Assembly (NCBI RefSeq): GCF_011326735.1
Contig: NZ_JAANCN010000003.1
Span: 186,001 to 250,000, forward strand
Direction: 5' to 3'
Length of the DNA: 64,000 nt
Source: Phycicoccus endophyticus
GTDB taxonomy: Bacteria; Actinomycetota; Actinomycetes; Actinomycetales; Dermatophilaceae
Under the pieces are notes generated by a model, which did not search any database, was not told where the DNA came from, and saw only the letters and a list, made by a program, of their open reading frames with translations. Below, piece by piece: positions 42,511 to 52,444 of the stretch. Position 1 is the first letter of the stretch. Each line of letters begins with the position of its first letter. Position numbers and translations under genes: made by a program.

Positions 42511-43442
42511 GCGACGGGCCGGGCGAGGAGGCCCGGCGCGTCGGGACCGGCTACGGGTTCCTCGCCTACGGCATCTGGGGCCTGTTCCCCCTGTACTTCG
42601 CCGCGCTCGCCCCGGCCGGCGCGTTCGAGATCCTCGGGCACCGCATCCTGTGGACGCTGGCCCTGTGCCTGCTCATCCTGCTCGCGCGCCGGGACCTGGC
42701 CTGGATGCGGGAGGTCGTGGCCCGGCCTCGGCTGGCCGCCGGCATCGGTGTGGCCGGGCTCCTCATCGCCGGCAACTGGACGACGTACGTGCTGGCCGTC
42801 CTCACCGGGCGGACCTACGAGGCCGCCCTCGGGTACTTCCTCAACCCGATCGTCACGGTGGCCCTCGGGGTCCTCGTGCTGCGGGAGCGGCTGCGCCCGC
42901 TGCAGTGGGCGGCCGTGGCCGTCGGCGCGGTGGCCTCGGTGTGGCTCGCGGTGGCCGGCGGCGTGGTGCCGTGGATCCCGCTGGTGCTCGCCTTCTCGTT
43001 CGGGCTCTACGGGCTGACGAAGAAGCGGCTGGGGGCCTCCCTGACGGCGTTGCGCTCGCTCACCGCGGAGACCACCGCGCTCGCGCCGGTCGCCGTGGGG
43101 GTCCTGCTCGTCCTCGGAGCCCACGGCGCGACGACGTTCACCGCCGAGGGGCCCGTGCACACGGTGCTGCTCGTGCTCTCCGGCGTCGTCACCGCGGGCC
43201 CCCTGCTCCTCTTCGCCGCCGCCGCTCGACGGGTCCCGCTCGTGACGATCGGGCTCATCCAGTTCGTCACGCCGGTCCTCCAGCTGCTCGTCGGGGTCCT
43301 CCTCCTCGGCGAGCACGTCTCGGGCCGGCTGTGGGTGGGCTTCGGCATCGTGTGGGTCGCCCTGGTCCTGCTCTCGGTCGACTCGCTCACCGCCGCCCGG
43401 GCTGCCCGGGCCGCCCGCCGGGCCTCCCCCGCCCTACCCTGA
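42507..43442 (+). CDS. rarD: EamA-family transporter RarD
   Basis: This 311-residue membrane protein has ten helices in two EamA repeats. It begins GYGFLAYGIWGLFPLYFAAL and has HRILWTLALCLLILL, NWTTYVLAVLTGRTYEAALGYFLNPIV and VTIGLIQFVTPVLQLLVGVLLLGE, all typical of RarD. RarD homologues are drug/metabolite exporters of uncertain substrate. Its GTG overlaps the korB stop, though the functions seem unrelated. The TGA lies in a small inverted repeat with the convergent oxidase stop. Confidence 0.9.
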   Translation: MSDGPGEEARRVGTGYGFLAYGIWGLFPLYFAALAPAGAFEILGHRILWTLALCLLILLARRDLAWMREVVARPRLAAGIGVAGLLIAGNWTTYVLAVLTGRTYEAALGYFLNPIVTVALGVLVLRERLRPLQWAAVAVGAVASVWLAVAGGVVPWIPLVLAFSFGLYGLTKKRLGASLTALRSLTAETTALAPVAVGVLLVLGAHGATTFTAEGPVHTVLLVLSGVVTAGPLLLFAAAARRVPLVTIGLIQFVTPVLQLLVGVLLLGEHVSGRLWVGFGIVWVALVLLSVDSLTAARAARAARRASPALP

Positions 43443-43468
43443 CCCGCCAGGACGCGCGCCCCGGGTCA
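43440..43468. terminator. Small bidirectional hairpin spanning two convergent stops
   Basis: TGACCCG at 43440-43446 pairs with CGGGTCA at 43462-43468 around a 15-base loop. It contains the rarD TGA and the oxidase stop. The stem is short, so termination strength is doubtful. Confidence 0.35.
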
Positions 43469-44770
43469 GTCGCCGAGGAGGTGGCGCACGTGGTCGTTGG
43501 TGAAGCGCCGGTCGGGGTCGACCCGGTCGCGCACGGCGAGGACGTCGGCGAAGCGGGGGTAGAGCTCGCCCAGCCGCTCGGCGCCGAGCGTGTGCACCTT
43601 GCCCCAGTGCGGCCGGCCGGCGTGCTCGGCGACGATCGCCTCGAAGGCGGCGAACAGACGGCTGGGGTCCATCCGGTGGTACTGGTGGACGGCGACGTAG
43701 GCGTTGTCCCGCTCGTAGGCGGTCGAGAGCCAGACGTCGTCGGCCCCGACGAACCGGACCTCGACGGGGAACGGCACCGGCTCGCGGCTGCGCTCGAACC
43801 ACGCGCGCAGCTCGGTGAGGACCGGCACGACGGCCCGGCGGGGCACGGCGTACTCCGACTCGACGAAGCGCACCTCGCGTGAGGAGCAGAACACCCGCCA
43901 GGAGTCGTCGGCGAACTCGCGGGCCCCGAGCGCGCGGGCGCTCAGCTGGTTGGCCCGCGCGGTGGCGGCCGGGACCCGGGAGAGCAGCCGGTTGACCCCT
44001 TCGTAGACCCGGTTGGCGAGCAGGTCGTCGTCGAGCCGGCGCCGCCACGCCGGCAGGGGCCCCGGCCCTTCGCCCGGGCCCACCCGGTCGTTGCGCTTGA
44101 CGAGGACCCGGTCGGTGTGTGGGAACCAGTGCATGTCGACGTGGTCGTGGGAGTCGGCGAGGTCGTGGATGCTCGCGAGCACGCCGGCGAAGGACTCCCC
44201 CGACTCGCGGGCGTGCAGCCGGAAGGCGGGCACGCACTGCAGCTCGAGCTCGACGACCACCCCGAGGGCCCCGAGCCCGACGCGGGCCGCCTGGAAGACC
44301 TCCGGCTCCTCCTCGGCCGAGCAGCGCAACAGGGAGCCGTCGGCGAGGACGAGGGTCAGCCCGCAGACCGCCGCGGCGATGCCCTGCAGCCGCACCCCGG
44401 TTCCGTGCGTCCCGGTGGCGACGGCACCGCTGAGCGTCTGGCGGTCGATGTCTCCGAGGTTGGGCAGGGCGAGCCCGAGGGCCTGCAGCGCCGGGTTCAG
44501 CTCGTGCAGCGGGGTGCCCGCCGCGACGCGCACCCGGGCGCGTTCGCGGTCGACGTCGAGCACGCCACGCAGGCCGTCCACCCGCAGGAGCACGCCGTCG
44601 GTGGCGACGAGCGGGGTGAAGGAGTGCCCGCTGCCGGCGACCCGCAGCGGGACACCGCGCTCGCGCGCCGTCCGGACGGCGCCGCGCACGCCCTCGATGC
44701 TCGAGACCTCGGTGACCAGTCCGGGGCGGGCGCTGACGTTGCCGCCCCAGTTGCGCCAGGTCGCGCTCAT
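43466..44770 (-). CDS. FAD-linked sugar-lactone oxidase (D-arabinono-1,4-lactone oxidase / gulonolactone dehydrogenase type)
   Basis: The 434-residue flavoprotein has a PCMH FAD-binding domain with GSGHSFTPLV (about residues 47-56), in which the His is the usual covalent flavin attachment site. DRQTLSGAVATGTHGTGV follows at about residue 110. The C-terminal ALO domain ends with HWGKVHTLGA and DPDRRFTNDHVRHLLGD. It oxidises aldono-lactones; actinobacterial relatives are annotated as D-arabinono- or L-gulono-1,4-lactone oxidases. ATG 44770 overlaps the upstream deaminase/aldolase stop (ATGA). Confidence 0.88.
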   Translation of the reverse strand: MSATWRNWGGNVSARPGLVTEVSSIEGVRGAVRTARERGVPLRVAGSGHSFTPLVATDGVLLRVDGLRGVLDVDRERARVRVAAGTPLHELNPALQALGLALPNLGDIDRQTLSGAVATGTHGTGVRLQGIAAAVCGLTLVLADGSLLRCSAEEEPEVFQAARVGLGALGVVVELELQCVPAFRLHARESGESFAGVLASIHDLADSHDHVDMHWFPHTDRVLVKRNDRVGPGEGPGPLPAWRRRLDDDLLANRVYEGVNRLLSRVPAATARANQLSARALGAREFADDSWRVFCSSREVRFVESEYAVPRRAVVPVLTELRAWFERSREPVPFPVEVRFVGADDVWLSTAYERDNAYVAVHQYHRMDPSRLFAAFEAIVAEHAGRPHWGKVHTLGAERLGELYPRFADVLAVRDRVDPDRRFTNDHVRHLLGD

Positions 44771-45930
44771 CCGAAGTTCCGTCCCTCTCCGCGGTAGGTG
44801 GGCACCGAGGCGACCAGCTCCTCGCCCCGGACGAGATGGAGCCGGTCGAAACGCTCGAGCAGCTCGCCGGCCTTGGCGCCGCGCAGCCAGACGCGGTCGC
44901 CGAGGGCCAGCCCGTCGACGTCCCCGCTGACCGGCGTCTGCACCTCGCCCGCGGCCTCGCTGCGCACCAGGGACCAGCCGGGCCGGACGGGGCGCGGTAC
45001 CCGGGACCACCCGGGCTGGCCGCTCGCGACGTACCCCCCTGCGAACGTCGTGACGATGCCGCGGGCCGGGCGCCGGACGACGGGGACGGCGTAGGCCATC
45101 GCCGGACGCGGCGTGAAGTCGTCGTAGCCGTCGAAGAGCGTCGGGGCGTACAGGCCCGAGCCGGCGGCGAGCTCGGTGACCGCCGCGTCGTCGACGAACC
45201 GGTGCAGGCTCCCCGTCCCCCCGCCGTTGACGAACCGCAGGTCGGCCTCCGCGCTGACGGCGGCGACGACGGCGGCGCGCCGCTCGAGCAGCTCGGCGAC
45301 CGAGCGGCGCTTGAGCACCCGCACGGCCGGCGAGTCCGGGAGGCCTGCGACCTGGGCGTCGTAGAACATCAGCCCGCGCACCTCGAGCCCGACCCCGAGG
45401 GCGGCACGCGCCACCGCGAGCGCCTGCGCCGGCGTCCGGGTGGGCGAGCGCCGCACCCCGAGGTGCAGGCGCCCCACCCGGACCGAGCAGTCGACGTCGA
45501 CCGCCACCCCCACCCCGTGCAGGCCCGCACCGAGCGTGTCCCGCAGCCAGCGCACGTGCTCGACGGAGTCGACCGTCACGGTCACCTCGCGGCGCAGGTC
45601 GTCGTCGGCGGCCACCGCGCGCAGCGCGTCGAGGTCGACCGAGGGGTAGGCGAGGAACACGTCGCGGACGCCCTCGCGCGCCAGCCACACCGCCTCCGCC
45701 GCCGCGTAGGCCATGACCCCGGCGAAGCCCGGGCGGGCCAGGACGTCCTCGAGCACCCAGCGGCAGCGCAGCGACTTCGAGGCCACCCGCACGGGGCGAC
45801 CGCCCGCGCGACGCACGAGGTCGGCGGCGTTGGCCTCGTAGGCGTCCAGGTCGAGGACGACGAGCGGCACGGGCAGCCCCGCGGTCGCGGCGTCCCACCG
45901 CGCGGTCACGTCCTCCGGCCTCGAGCTCAC
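44767..45930 (-). CDS. PLP-dependent amino acid deaminase/aldolase (DSD1/D-threonine aldolase-like)
   Basis: The 387-residue protein has an alanine-racemase-type barrel with the pyridoxal-phosphate lysine Lys52 in RVASKSLRCRW. It also has FVNGGGTGSLHRF for phosphate binding, and a C-terminal D-serine-dehydratase-like domain. Family members are D-serine dehydratases or D-threonine aldolases; the substrate here is not determined. GTG 45930 is seven bases after minus-strand TAGGGT (45943-45938), so the transcript is probably leaderless. It is translationally coupled to the lactone oxidase, a pairing with no obvious metabolic reason. Confidence 0.85.
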   Translation of the reverse strand: MSSRPEDVTARWDAATAGLPVPLVVLDLDAYEANAADLVRRAGGRPVRVASKSLRCRWVLEDVLARPGFAGVMAYAAAEAVWLAREGVRDVFLAYPSVDLDALRAVAADDDLRREVTVTVDSVEHVRWLRDTLGAGLHGVGVAVDVDCSVRVGRLHLGVRRSPTRTPAQALAVARAALGVGLEVRGLMFYDAQVAGLPDSPAVRVLKRRSVAELLERRAAVVAAVSAEADLRFVNGGGTGSLHRFVDDAAVTELAAGSGLYAPTLFDGYDDFTPRPAMAYAVPVVRRPARGIVTTFAGGYVASGQPGWSRVPRPVRPGWSLVRSEAAGEVQTPVSGDVDGLALGDRVWLRGAKAGELLERFDRLHLVRGEELVASVPTYRGEGRNFG

Positions 45931-45937
45931 GACGCCG

Positions 45938-45943
45938 ACCCTA
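45938..45943 (-). promoter_or_regulatory. -10 box of a probable leaderless promoter (deaminase/aldolase)
   Basis: Minus-strand TAGGGT is followed by seven bases and the GTG start. No ribosome-binding site is present. Confidence 0.5.
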
Positions 45944-45951
45944 GTGCGCCA

Positions 45952-45968
45952 CCCGGGCGCGGCCCGGG
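45952..45968 (-). terminator. Candidate terminator hairpin after the nuo-prenyl synthase operon
   Basis: CCCGGGC-GCG-GCCCGGG at 45952-45968 is a 7-bp stem with a 3-base loop. A second 6-bp stem, CCGGCG/CGCCGG, lies at 46043-46060 directly after the prenyl synthase stop. Either could end the long nuo operon transcript. Confidence 0.4.
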
Positions 45969-46060
45969 AGCTGGGTGCAGCGTCCCGGAGAACCCTCGGG
46001 CCGCATCGGGCGCTCCGCCCTCGAATTCGGGGTCTGCGGCACCCGGCGGGAGGGCGCCGG

Positions 46061-47089
46061 TCAGCCGACGCGGGTGACGACGCCGCTGGCGAGGGCGTGC
46101 AGCGCCTCGCGGGCCTCACCGGCCGGCAGGGTGGAGAGCACCTCCTGGGCGCGGGCGGCCACCTCGAGCGCCTGCTCCCGGGCCCGCTCCATCGCGGGGT
46201 GGGCCCGCAGCAGGGTGAGGGTCTCCTCGAGACGGTCGTCGTCGGAGAGGTCCCCGAGCAGCAGCGAGCGCAGCCGGCCGTCCGCGGGGTCGCTCGAGGC
46301 GAGCACGTGGAGCACCGGGAGGGTGCGCTTGCCCTCGCGCAGGTCGGTCCCGGGGGTCTTGCCGGTCTCGTCGGCCTGCGAGGCGATGTCGATGAGGTCG
46401 TCCGCGAGCTGGAAGGCCATGCCGAGCCGCTCGCCGTACTCGCGCATCGTCTCCACGACGGGCGCCGGGCAGCCGGCGAACATCGCCCCGTAGCGGGCGG
46501 CGGTCGCGATGAGCACGCCGGTCTTGTCCTCGAGGACCCGCAGGTAGTACTCGACGGGGTCCTCCCCCTCCGGGCAGGGCCGCTCGTCGCGGATCTGCCC
46601 GGCGCACAGCCGCACGAAGGTCTGCGCCTGGATCTTGACCGCCTCCGGGCCGAGGTCGGCGACGATGTCCGACGCCGTCCCGAAGAGCAGGTCCCCGACG
46701 AGGATGGCGGTCGAGTTGTCGTAGCGCGCGTTCGCCGACGGGGCACCGCGGCGCACGTCGGCCTCGTCCATGACGTCGTCGTGGTAGAGCGAGGCCAGGT
46801 GCGTCAGCTCGACCCCCGCGGCCGCCGCGACGACCTCCTCGCTCGCGCCGGCACCCAGCTCGGCCGCGAGGAGGGTGAGCAGGGGCCGGAAGCGCTTGCC
46901 ACCGGCGAGCGTCAGGTGCGAGCTCGCGCCGGCGATGAACGGGTCCTCGTGGTCGACCCGCTCGGCGATGAGGTCCTCGACCCGGCGCAGCCCCTCGACG
47001 AGCCGCTCACGCAGCCCGTCGCTCGCCCCCGGGAGGGCGAGGACCGACGGCGTCCCCTGCTGTGCCGGCACGTTCGCTGCCCGGCTCAC
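46061..47089 (-). CDS. Long-chain polyprenyl diphosphate synthase (menaquinone side chain)
   Basis: The 342-residue trans-prenyl synthase has the first Asp-rich motif DDVMD (residues 104-108) with GGKRFRP before it, and the second motif DDLID (230-234). It condenses isopentenyl diphosphate units into a C35-C45 chain. Its GTG overlaps the nuoN stop (GTGA), so it is the fifteenth gene of the nuo operon. This fits a supply role for menaquinone, the electron acceptor of complex I. The exact chain length cannot be read from the sequence. Confidence 0.92.
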   Translation of the reverse strand: MSRAANVPAQQGTPSVLALPGASDGLRERLVEGLRRVEDLIAERVDHEDPFIAGASSHLTLAGGKRFRPLLTLLAAELGAGASEEVVAAAAGVELTHLASLYHDDVMDEADVRRGAPSANARYDNSTAILVGDLLFGTASDIVADLGPEAVKIQAQTFVRLCAGQIRDERPCPEGEDPVEYYLRVLEDKTGVLIATAARYGAMFAGCPAPVVETMREYGERLGMAFQLADDLIDIASQADETGKTPGTDLREGKRTLPVLHVLASSDPADGRLRSLLLGDLSDDDRLEETLTLLRAHPAMERAREQALEVAARAQEVLSTLPAGEAREALHALASGVVTRVG

Positions 47090-48660
47090 AGGAGGAAGGT
47101 CGAGGCGTCACCCGCGAGCTGGAGGATCCAGGCCGGCGCGACGCCGGCGACGAGCGTCACGAGGACACCGAGGGTGATCGCGATGGTCGAGGGCACCGAC
47201 GGCTGGAGGGCCACGACCCCCTCCACCGGGTCGGTGAAGTACATGAGGACGATGAGCCGGACGTAGACGAACGCGGTGACCGCGGAGGCCAGCACACCGA
47301 CGACCACCATGACGACCCCCGTCGTCCCCGACTGCACGGCCGGGGCGAAGGCGGCGAACTTCGCCGTGAACCCCGAGGTGAGCGGGATGCCGGCGAAGGC
47401 GAGCAGGAGGAAGGCGAAGACGCCGGCGACCACCGGGTGGCGCCGGCCCAGGCCCGCCCACTGCGAGAGGTGGGAGGCCTCCGAGCCGTCCTGGCGGACC
47501 ATCGTGACGATGGCGAACGCGGCGATCGTCGCGGCCCCGTAGGCGAGCAGGTAGAACATCACCCCGCCGATGGCGGCCTGCGAGAAGGCGAGGACACCGA
47601 CGAGGATGAACCCGGCGTGGGCGACCGAGGAGTAGGCGAGCAGGCGCTTGACGTCGGTCTGGGTCACCGAGAGCACGGCGCCGACGACCATCGTGAGGAT
47701 CGCGATCGCCACGACCCCGAACTGCCAGTCCCAGCGATCCGGGCCGATGCCGACGTAGGTCAGCCGGAGGATGGCACCGAAGGCGGCCAGCTTCGTGCAC
47801 GCCGCCATGAACCCGGTGACCGGGGTCGGGGCGCCCTGGTAGGCGTCGGGGGTCCAGGAGTGGAAGGGCACGGCGCCGACCTTGAAGAGCAGGCCGACGA
47901 GGGTGAGCACGACGCCCGGCAGGAGCAGCCCGTCGAGGTCGCCGGAGTTGGTCGTGATCGCCCGGGAGATCTCCTTCAGGTCCGAGGACCCGGCGTACCC
48001 GAACAGCAGCGCCGCGCCGAAGAGGAAGAACGCGCTGGAGAAGGCCCCGAGGAGGAAGTACTTCAGCGCACCCTCCTGCGAGAGCAGCCGCCGCCGGCGG
48101 GCGAGGCCGGTCATGACGTACAGCGGCAGGGAGAGCACCTCGAGGCCGACGAAGAGGGTGATCAGGTCGTTCGCCGCGACGAAGACCATCATCCCGAGCA
48201 CCGCGAAAAGGCTCAGCGGGAAGACCTCGGAGGTCGCGTACCCGGCACGGGTCGCCGCGTCCTCCTGGCTCGACCCGGGGGTCGAGGCGCCCATCGGGGT
48301 GAAGGCGTCCGAGCCGACCCCGCCGAAGCGCTCGGCCATGACGAGCACCCCGATGACCGCGAGGCCGAGCAGGGTGCCCTGGAGGAAGAGCGCGACCGGG
48401 TCGATGGCCACCGAGCCGCCGAGGGTGACCGCCTGGTGCTCGCGGCTCCACAGCACGAGGCTGACCAGGGCCGCGAGGAGGGTGAGCGGCGTCAGCCACA
48501 CCTGGATCGTGTGCCGGTGGGCCCGGGGCGCGAACGCCTCGACGAGGACGCCGACCAGGGCGCCGCCGACCACGATGAGCATCGGCAGCACGGCGACGTA
48601 GTCGACCGTGACCGCCTCGAACGCGGCGGGCACTGCGGCGGGCATCAGGGCGGGCATCAC
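47086..48660 (-). CDS. nuoN: NADH-quinone oxidoreductase subunit N
   Basis: The 524-residue proton-pumping subunit has 14 membrane helices, with VGAVPFHSWTPDAYQGAPTP holding the channel Lys-region His and TDVKRLLAYSSVAHAGFILV. It is the proximal antiporter-like subunit of complex I. GTG 48660 overlaps the nuoM stop; an ATG directly after it would give nearly the same protein. Confidence 0.95.
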   Translation of the reverse strand: MMPALMPAAVPAAFEAVTVDYVAVLPMLIVVGGALVGVLVEAFAPRAHRHTIQVWLTPLTLLAALVSLVLWSREHQAVTLGGSVAIDPVALFLQGTLLGLAVIGVLVMAERFGGVGSDAFTPMGASTPGSSQEDAATRAGYATSEVFPLSLFAVLGMMVFVAANDLITLFVGLEVLSLPLYVMTGLARRRRLLSQEGALKYFLLGAFSSAFFLFGAALLFGYAGSSDLKEISRAITTNSGDLDGLLLPGVVLTLVGLLFKVGAVPFHSWTPDAYQGAPTPVTGFMAACTKLAAFGAILRLTYVGIGPDRWDWQFGVVAIAILTMVVGAVLSVTQTDVKRLLAYSSVAHAGFILVGVLAFSQAAIGGVMFYLLAYGAATIAAFAIVTMVRQDGSEASHLSQWAGLGRRHPVVAGVFAFLLLAFAGIPLTSGFTAKFAAFAPAVQSGTTGVVMVVVGVLASAVTAFVYVRLIVLMYFTDPVEGVVALQPSVPSTIAITLGVLVTLVAGVAPAWILQLAGDASTFLL

Positions 48661-50195
48661 TGGGCACTCCCGGAGGCTTCGGTCGGGGCCGGGTCGGTGA
48701 CGCCGACGATCTGCAGCGTCTTGTCGACGGCCGGGTTGACGAGGTCGAGGACCGGCTTGGGGAAGACCCCGAGGACGAGGAAGGAGACGATGATCGGCGC
48801 CACGACCCAGCGCTCGCGCGCGGAGAGGTCATGCGGCGACTCGCCGTCGACGAACGCGGGCTTGGGCCCGGTCATGACCCGCTGGTACATGAGCAGGACG
48901 TAGAGGGCCGCCAGGACGATGCCGAGCGCGGCGATGACGGCGGCCACCTTGTAGCGCATGAACGTGCCCTGCAGGACGAGGAACTCCGAGACGAACGAGG
49001 AGAGCCCGGGCAGGGCGAGCGAGGACAGGCCGGCGACGAGGAAGGTGCCGGCGAGCACCGGGGTGACCCGCTGCCAGCCGCCGTAGTCCGGGATGCGCTT
49101 GCTGCCGTGGCGGGCCACGAGGAAGCCCGCGACGAGGAAGAGGCCCGCTGTGGAGAACCCGTGGTTGACCATGTACAGGGTCGAGCCCGCACCGCCGACG
49201 CTCGTCATCGCGAAGATGCCGAGGACGATGAACCCGAAGTGGCTCACCGAGGTGAACGCGATGAGCCGCATCATGTCGGTCTGGCCGATGGCGAGCAGCG
49301 CGCCGTAGACGACGGAGACCACGGCGAGGGTGATGACGACCGGCGTCGCCCAGTGCGAGGCCTCGGGGAAGAGCTGGAGGCAGAACCGGATCATCCCGTA
49401 GGTCCCGACCTTGTCCAGCACCCCGACGAGCAGCACCGCGGTCGCCGGGCGGGACTCGGTCGCGGCGTCCGGCAGCCAGGTGTGGACCGGCCACATCGGG
49501 GCCTTGACGGCGAAGGCGACGAAGAAGCCGACGAACATCCAGCGCAGCGCGCCCGTCGAGCCGTCGAGGTTGCCCATGAGGTTCTGCACGAGGAAGCCGT
49601 CCGAGCCACCGGGGCCGGCGAAGTACACCGCGATGACCGACACGAGCATGACGAGCCCGCCGGCCAGGCTGAACAGGAGGAACTTCATCGCCGCGTACTG
49701 CCGCTGCGGGCCACCGTAGAGCCCGATGAGGAAGTAGACCGGGATGAGCATCGCCTCGAAGAAGACGTAGAAGAGGAAGACGTCCGTGGCGGCGAAGACC
49801 CCGACCATGAACGCCTCGAGGACGAGCATGAGGGCGAAGTAGCGCTTGAGCGAGCCGGTCTCCTGCGCCGGCACGTCGTTCCACGCCGCGAGGAGGCACA
49901 CCGGCGTGAGCACGGCGGCCATGACGATGAGCGCCAGGGCGATCCCGTCGACGCCGAGCCCGTAGGACACCCCGAACTGCGGGATCCACGAGTGGGTCTC
50001 GGTGAGCTGGAACACCGCGTCGCTGCCGGTGTCGAAGGCGACCCAGGCCGCGACCGCGAGCGCGAGGGTGAGCAGCGAGGCCCCGAGCGCCACCGGGCGG
50101 GCCAGCCGGGCCGACCCCGCGGGCAGCACCGCGACGACGAGCGCGCCGAGGACCGGCACGACCATCATGAGCGTGAGCAGGGGCAGGGAGTTCAC
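48657..50195 (-). CDS. nuoM: NADH-quinone oxidoreductase subunit M
   Basis: The 512-residue antiporter-like subunit carries [20 protein letters not shown] (channel Lys and His) and [18 protein letters not shown]. Proton translocation in the membrane arm is the known role. GTG 50195 overlaps the nuoL stop by four bases. Confidence 0.95.
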   Translation of the reverse strand: MNSLPLLTLMMVVPVLGALVVAVLPAGSARLARPVALGASLLTLALAVAAWVAFDTGSDAVFQLTETHSWIPQFGVSYGLGVDGIALALIVMAAVLTPVCLLAAWNDVPAQETGSLKRYFALMLVLEAFMVGVFAATDVFLFYVFFEAMLIPVYFLIGLYGGPQRQYAAMKFLLFSLAGGLVMLVSVIAVYFAGPGGSDGFLVQNLMGNLDGSTGALRWMFVGFFVAFAVKAPMWPVHTWLPDAATESRPATAVLLVGVLDKVGTYGMIRFCLQLFPEASHWATPVVITLAVVSVVYGALLAIGQTDMMRLIAFTSVSHFGFIVLGIFAMTSVGGAGSTLYMVNHGFSTAGLFLVAGFLVARHGSKRIPDYGGWQRVTPVLAGTFLVAGLSSLALPGLSSFVSEFLVLQGTFMRYKVAAVIAALGIVLAALYVLLMYQRVMTGPKPAFVDGESPHDLSARERWVVAPIIVSFLVLGVFPKPVLDLVNPAVDKTLQIVGVTDPAPTEASGSAQ

Positions 50196-52135
50196 TGGAT
50201 CACCCACAGAGCACCGAGGACGGCGACGACGCCGGTGAGCATCGTCAGGGCATAGGAGCGTGCGTAGCCGTTCTGGAGGCGACGCAGCCTCGAGGACACC
50301 CCGCCGACGAGAGCGGCCAGGCCGCCCGCGGCGCCGTCGACCCCCTTGGCGTCGGCGAAGACGAGCGAGCGGGTCAGGTGGACGCCCGGGCGCATGAACA
50401 GGCCCTCGTTGACGGCGTCCTGGTAGAGGTCCACCCGCGCGGCCCGGGTGAGCGCCGAGGCGCGGGGCGCGACCTCCGGCACCTCCTCCCGCCAGTACCG
50501 CTGCCAGGCGAGGAAGGCGCCGGCCGCGACGAGGACGAGGGTGGTGACCGTGATGACCCACACCGGCAGCACCGGGTGCTCCTCGGCGTGCTCGCCGACG
50601 ACCGGCGCGAGCCAGGAGACGATCGGCTTCTCGTCCGAGAACGGCCAGGCGAGCAGGAGACCGAGCAGCCCGGAGCCCAGCGCGAGCACCATCATCGGCA
50701 CGGTCATCACGAGCGGCGACTCGTGCGGGTGGACCTCCTCGGTCCAGCGCCGCTCGCCGTGGAAGGTCATGAAGAACAGCCGCGACATGTAGAACGCGGT
50801 GACCCCGGCACCGAGCATCGCCGCCCCGCCGAGGACCCACGGGCGCCAGCCGTCGCCGACGAAGGCGGCCTCGATGATGGCGTCCTTGGACCAGTAGCCG
50901 GACAGGAACGGGAAGCCGATGATCGCGAGGTAGCCCAGGCCGAAGGTGGCCCAGGTGACCCGCATCGCCGTGGACAGCCCGCCGAAGCGGCGCATGTTGA
51001 CCTGGTCGTCCATGCCGTGCATGACCGAGCCGGCGCCGAGGAACATCCCGGCCTTGAAGAAGCCGTGGGTGAGCAGGTGGAAGATCGCGAAGGCGTACCC
51101 GACCGGACCGAGCCCGGCGGCGAGCATCATGTACCCGATCTGGCTCATCGTCGAGGCCGCGAGCGCCTTCTTGATGTCGTCCTTGGCGCAGCCGACGATC
51201 GCCCCGAACAGCAGGGTGATCGCCCCGACGATGGCGACGGCGAGCGCGGCGTCCGGCGCGGCGTCGTAGACCACGTGCGAGCGCACGACGAGGTAGACGC
51301 CCGCGGTGACCATCGTCGCCGCGTGGATGAGCGCCGAGACGGGGGTCGGGCCGGCCATCGCGTCGCCGAGCCAGGACTGCAGGGGGAACTGCGCGGACTT
51401 GCCGGTGGCTCCGACGAGCAGGAGCAGGCCGATGGCCACGAGCGTGCCCTGGCCGGCGGTGCCGACGCCCTCGTTGACCGTCGCGTAGTCGACGCCGCCG
51501 AAGGACACGAACATCGTCATGATCGCGATGGACAGCCCGAGGTCGCCGACCCGGTTGACGAAGAAGGCCTTGTTCGCGGCGGCCGCGAAGGCGGGGTTCC
51601 AGTTCCAGAACCCGATGAGCAGGTAGGAGGCCAGGCCCACGCCCTCCCAGCCGACGAAGAGCAGCAGGTAGCTGTCGGCGAGCACGAGCAGGAGCATCGA
51701 GGCGACGAACAGGTTGAGGTAGGCGAAGAAGCGCCGCTTGTCGGGGTCGTGCTCCATGTACCCCAGCGAGTACACGTGGATGAGCGAGCCGACGAACGTC
51801 ACGAGCAGGACGAACGCCAGCGACAGCGGGTCGACGAGCAGCCCGAGGTCGAGGTCGAAGGACCCTGCCGGCACCCAGCTCCACAGCGCGATGTGGTGCG
51901 CGCGCTCCCCGGCGTCCTGGCCGAGCATCTGGACGAGGACGGCGGCGCCCACGACGAAGCTCCCCCAGGACAGCCCGGTCGCGAGGACCGGGCCGAACCG
52001 GTCGGTCCGCCGCCCGCCGAGCAGGAGGATGGCGGCACCGAGCAGGGGCAGCGCGACGAGCAGCCACGCGACCGACGCGGCGCCGGTCGCGGCGCCCGCG
52101 GTCATCGCGTCGCCCTCGGTGATCAGTGAGTGCAC
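50192..52135 (-). CDS. nuoL: NADH-quinone oxidoreductase subunit L
   Basis: The 647-residue distal pump subunit shows [55 protein letters not shown] and a long C-terminal helix region. GTG 52135 has a good AAGGAG ribosome-binding site, one of few in the operon; there is a nine-base gap after nuoK rather than an overlap. Confidence 0.95.
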   Translation of the reverse strand: MHSLITEGDAMTAGAATGAASVAWLLVALPLLGAAILLLGGRRTDRFGPVLATGLSWGSFVVGAAVLVQMLGQDAGERAHHIALWSWVPAGSFDLDLGLLVDPLSLAFVLLVTFVGSLIHVYSLGYMEHDPDKRRFFAYLNLFVASMLLLVLADSYLLLFVGWEGVGLASYLLIGFWNWNPAFAAAANKAFFVNRVGDLGLSIAIMTMFVSFGGVDYATVNEGVGTAGQGTLVAIGLLLLVGATGKSAQFPLQSWLGDAMAGPTPVSALIHAATMVTAGVYLVVRSHVVYDAAPDAALAVAIVGAITLLFGAIVGCAKDDIKKALAASTMSQIGYMMLAAGLGPVGYAFAIFHLLTHGFFKAGMFLGAGSVMHGMDDQVNMRRFGGLSTAMRVTWATFGLGYLAIIGFPFLSGYWSKDAIIEAAFVGDGWRPWVLGGAAMLGAGVTAFYMSRLFFMTFHGERRWTEEVHPHESPLVMTVPMMVLALGSGLLGLLLAWPFSDEKPIVSWLAPVVGEHAEEHPVLPVWVITVTTLVLVAAGAFLAWQRYWREEVPEVAPRASALTRAARVDLYQDAVNEGLFMRPGVHLTRSLVFADAKGVDGAAGGLAALVGGVSSRLRRLQNGYARSYALTMLTGVVAVLGALWVIQ

Positions 52136-52144
52136 GTTCGCTCC

Positions 52145-52444
52145 TTACAGCTTCAGCAGGTTCGCGTCGTCGACCGAGGCCGAGCGGCGGGACCGGAAGA
52201 TCGCCATGATGATCGCGAGGCCGACCACGACCTCGGCGGCGGCGACGACCATGACGAAGAGGGCGAGGACCTGGCCGTCGAGCGTGCCGTGCATCCGCGC
52301 GAACGTCACGAAGACGAGGTTCGCCGCGTTGAGCATCAGCTCCACGCCCATGAAGACGATGATCGCGTTGCGGCGGGTGAGCACCGTCGCGCCGCCGATC
52401 GCGAAGAGGATCGTCGCCAGGTAGACGTAGTTGACGAGGCTCAT
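52145..52444 (-). CDS. nuoK: NADH-quinone oxidoreductase subunit K
   Basis: The 99-residue, three-helix subunit has [20 protein letters not shown] and [19 protein letters not shown] with both essential membrane Glu residues. ATG 52444 overlaps the nuoJ stop (ATGA). It ends in TAA. Confidence 0.95.
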   Translation of the reverse strand: MSLVNYVYLATILFAIGGATVLTRRNAIIVFMGVELMLNAANLVFVTFARMHGTLDGQVLALFVMVVAAAEVVVGLAIIMAIFRSRRSASVDDANLLKL

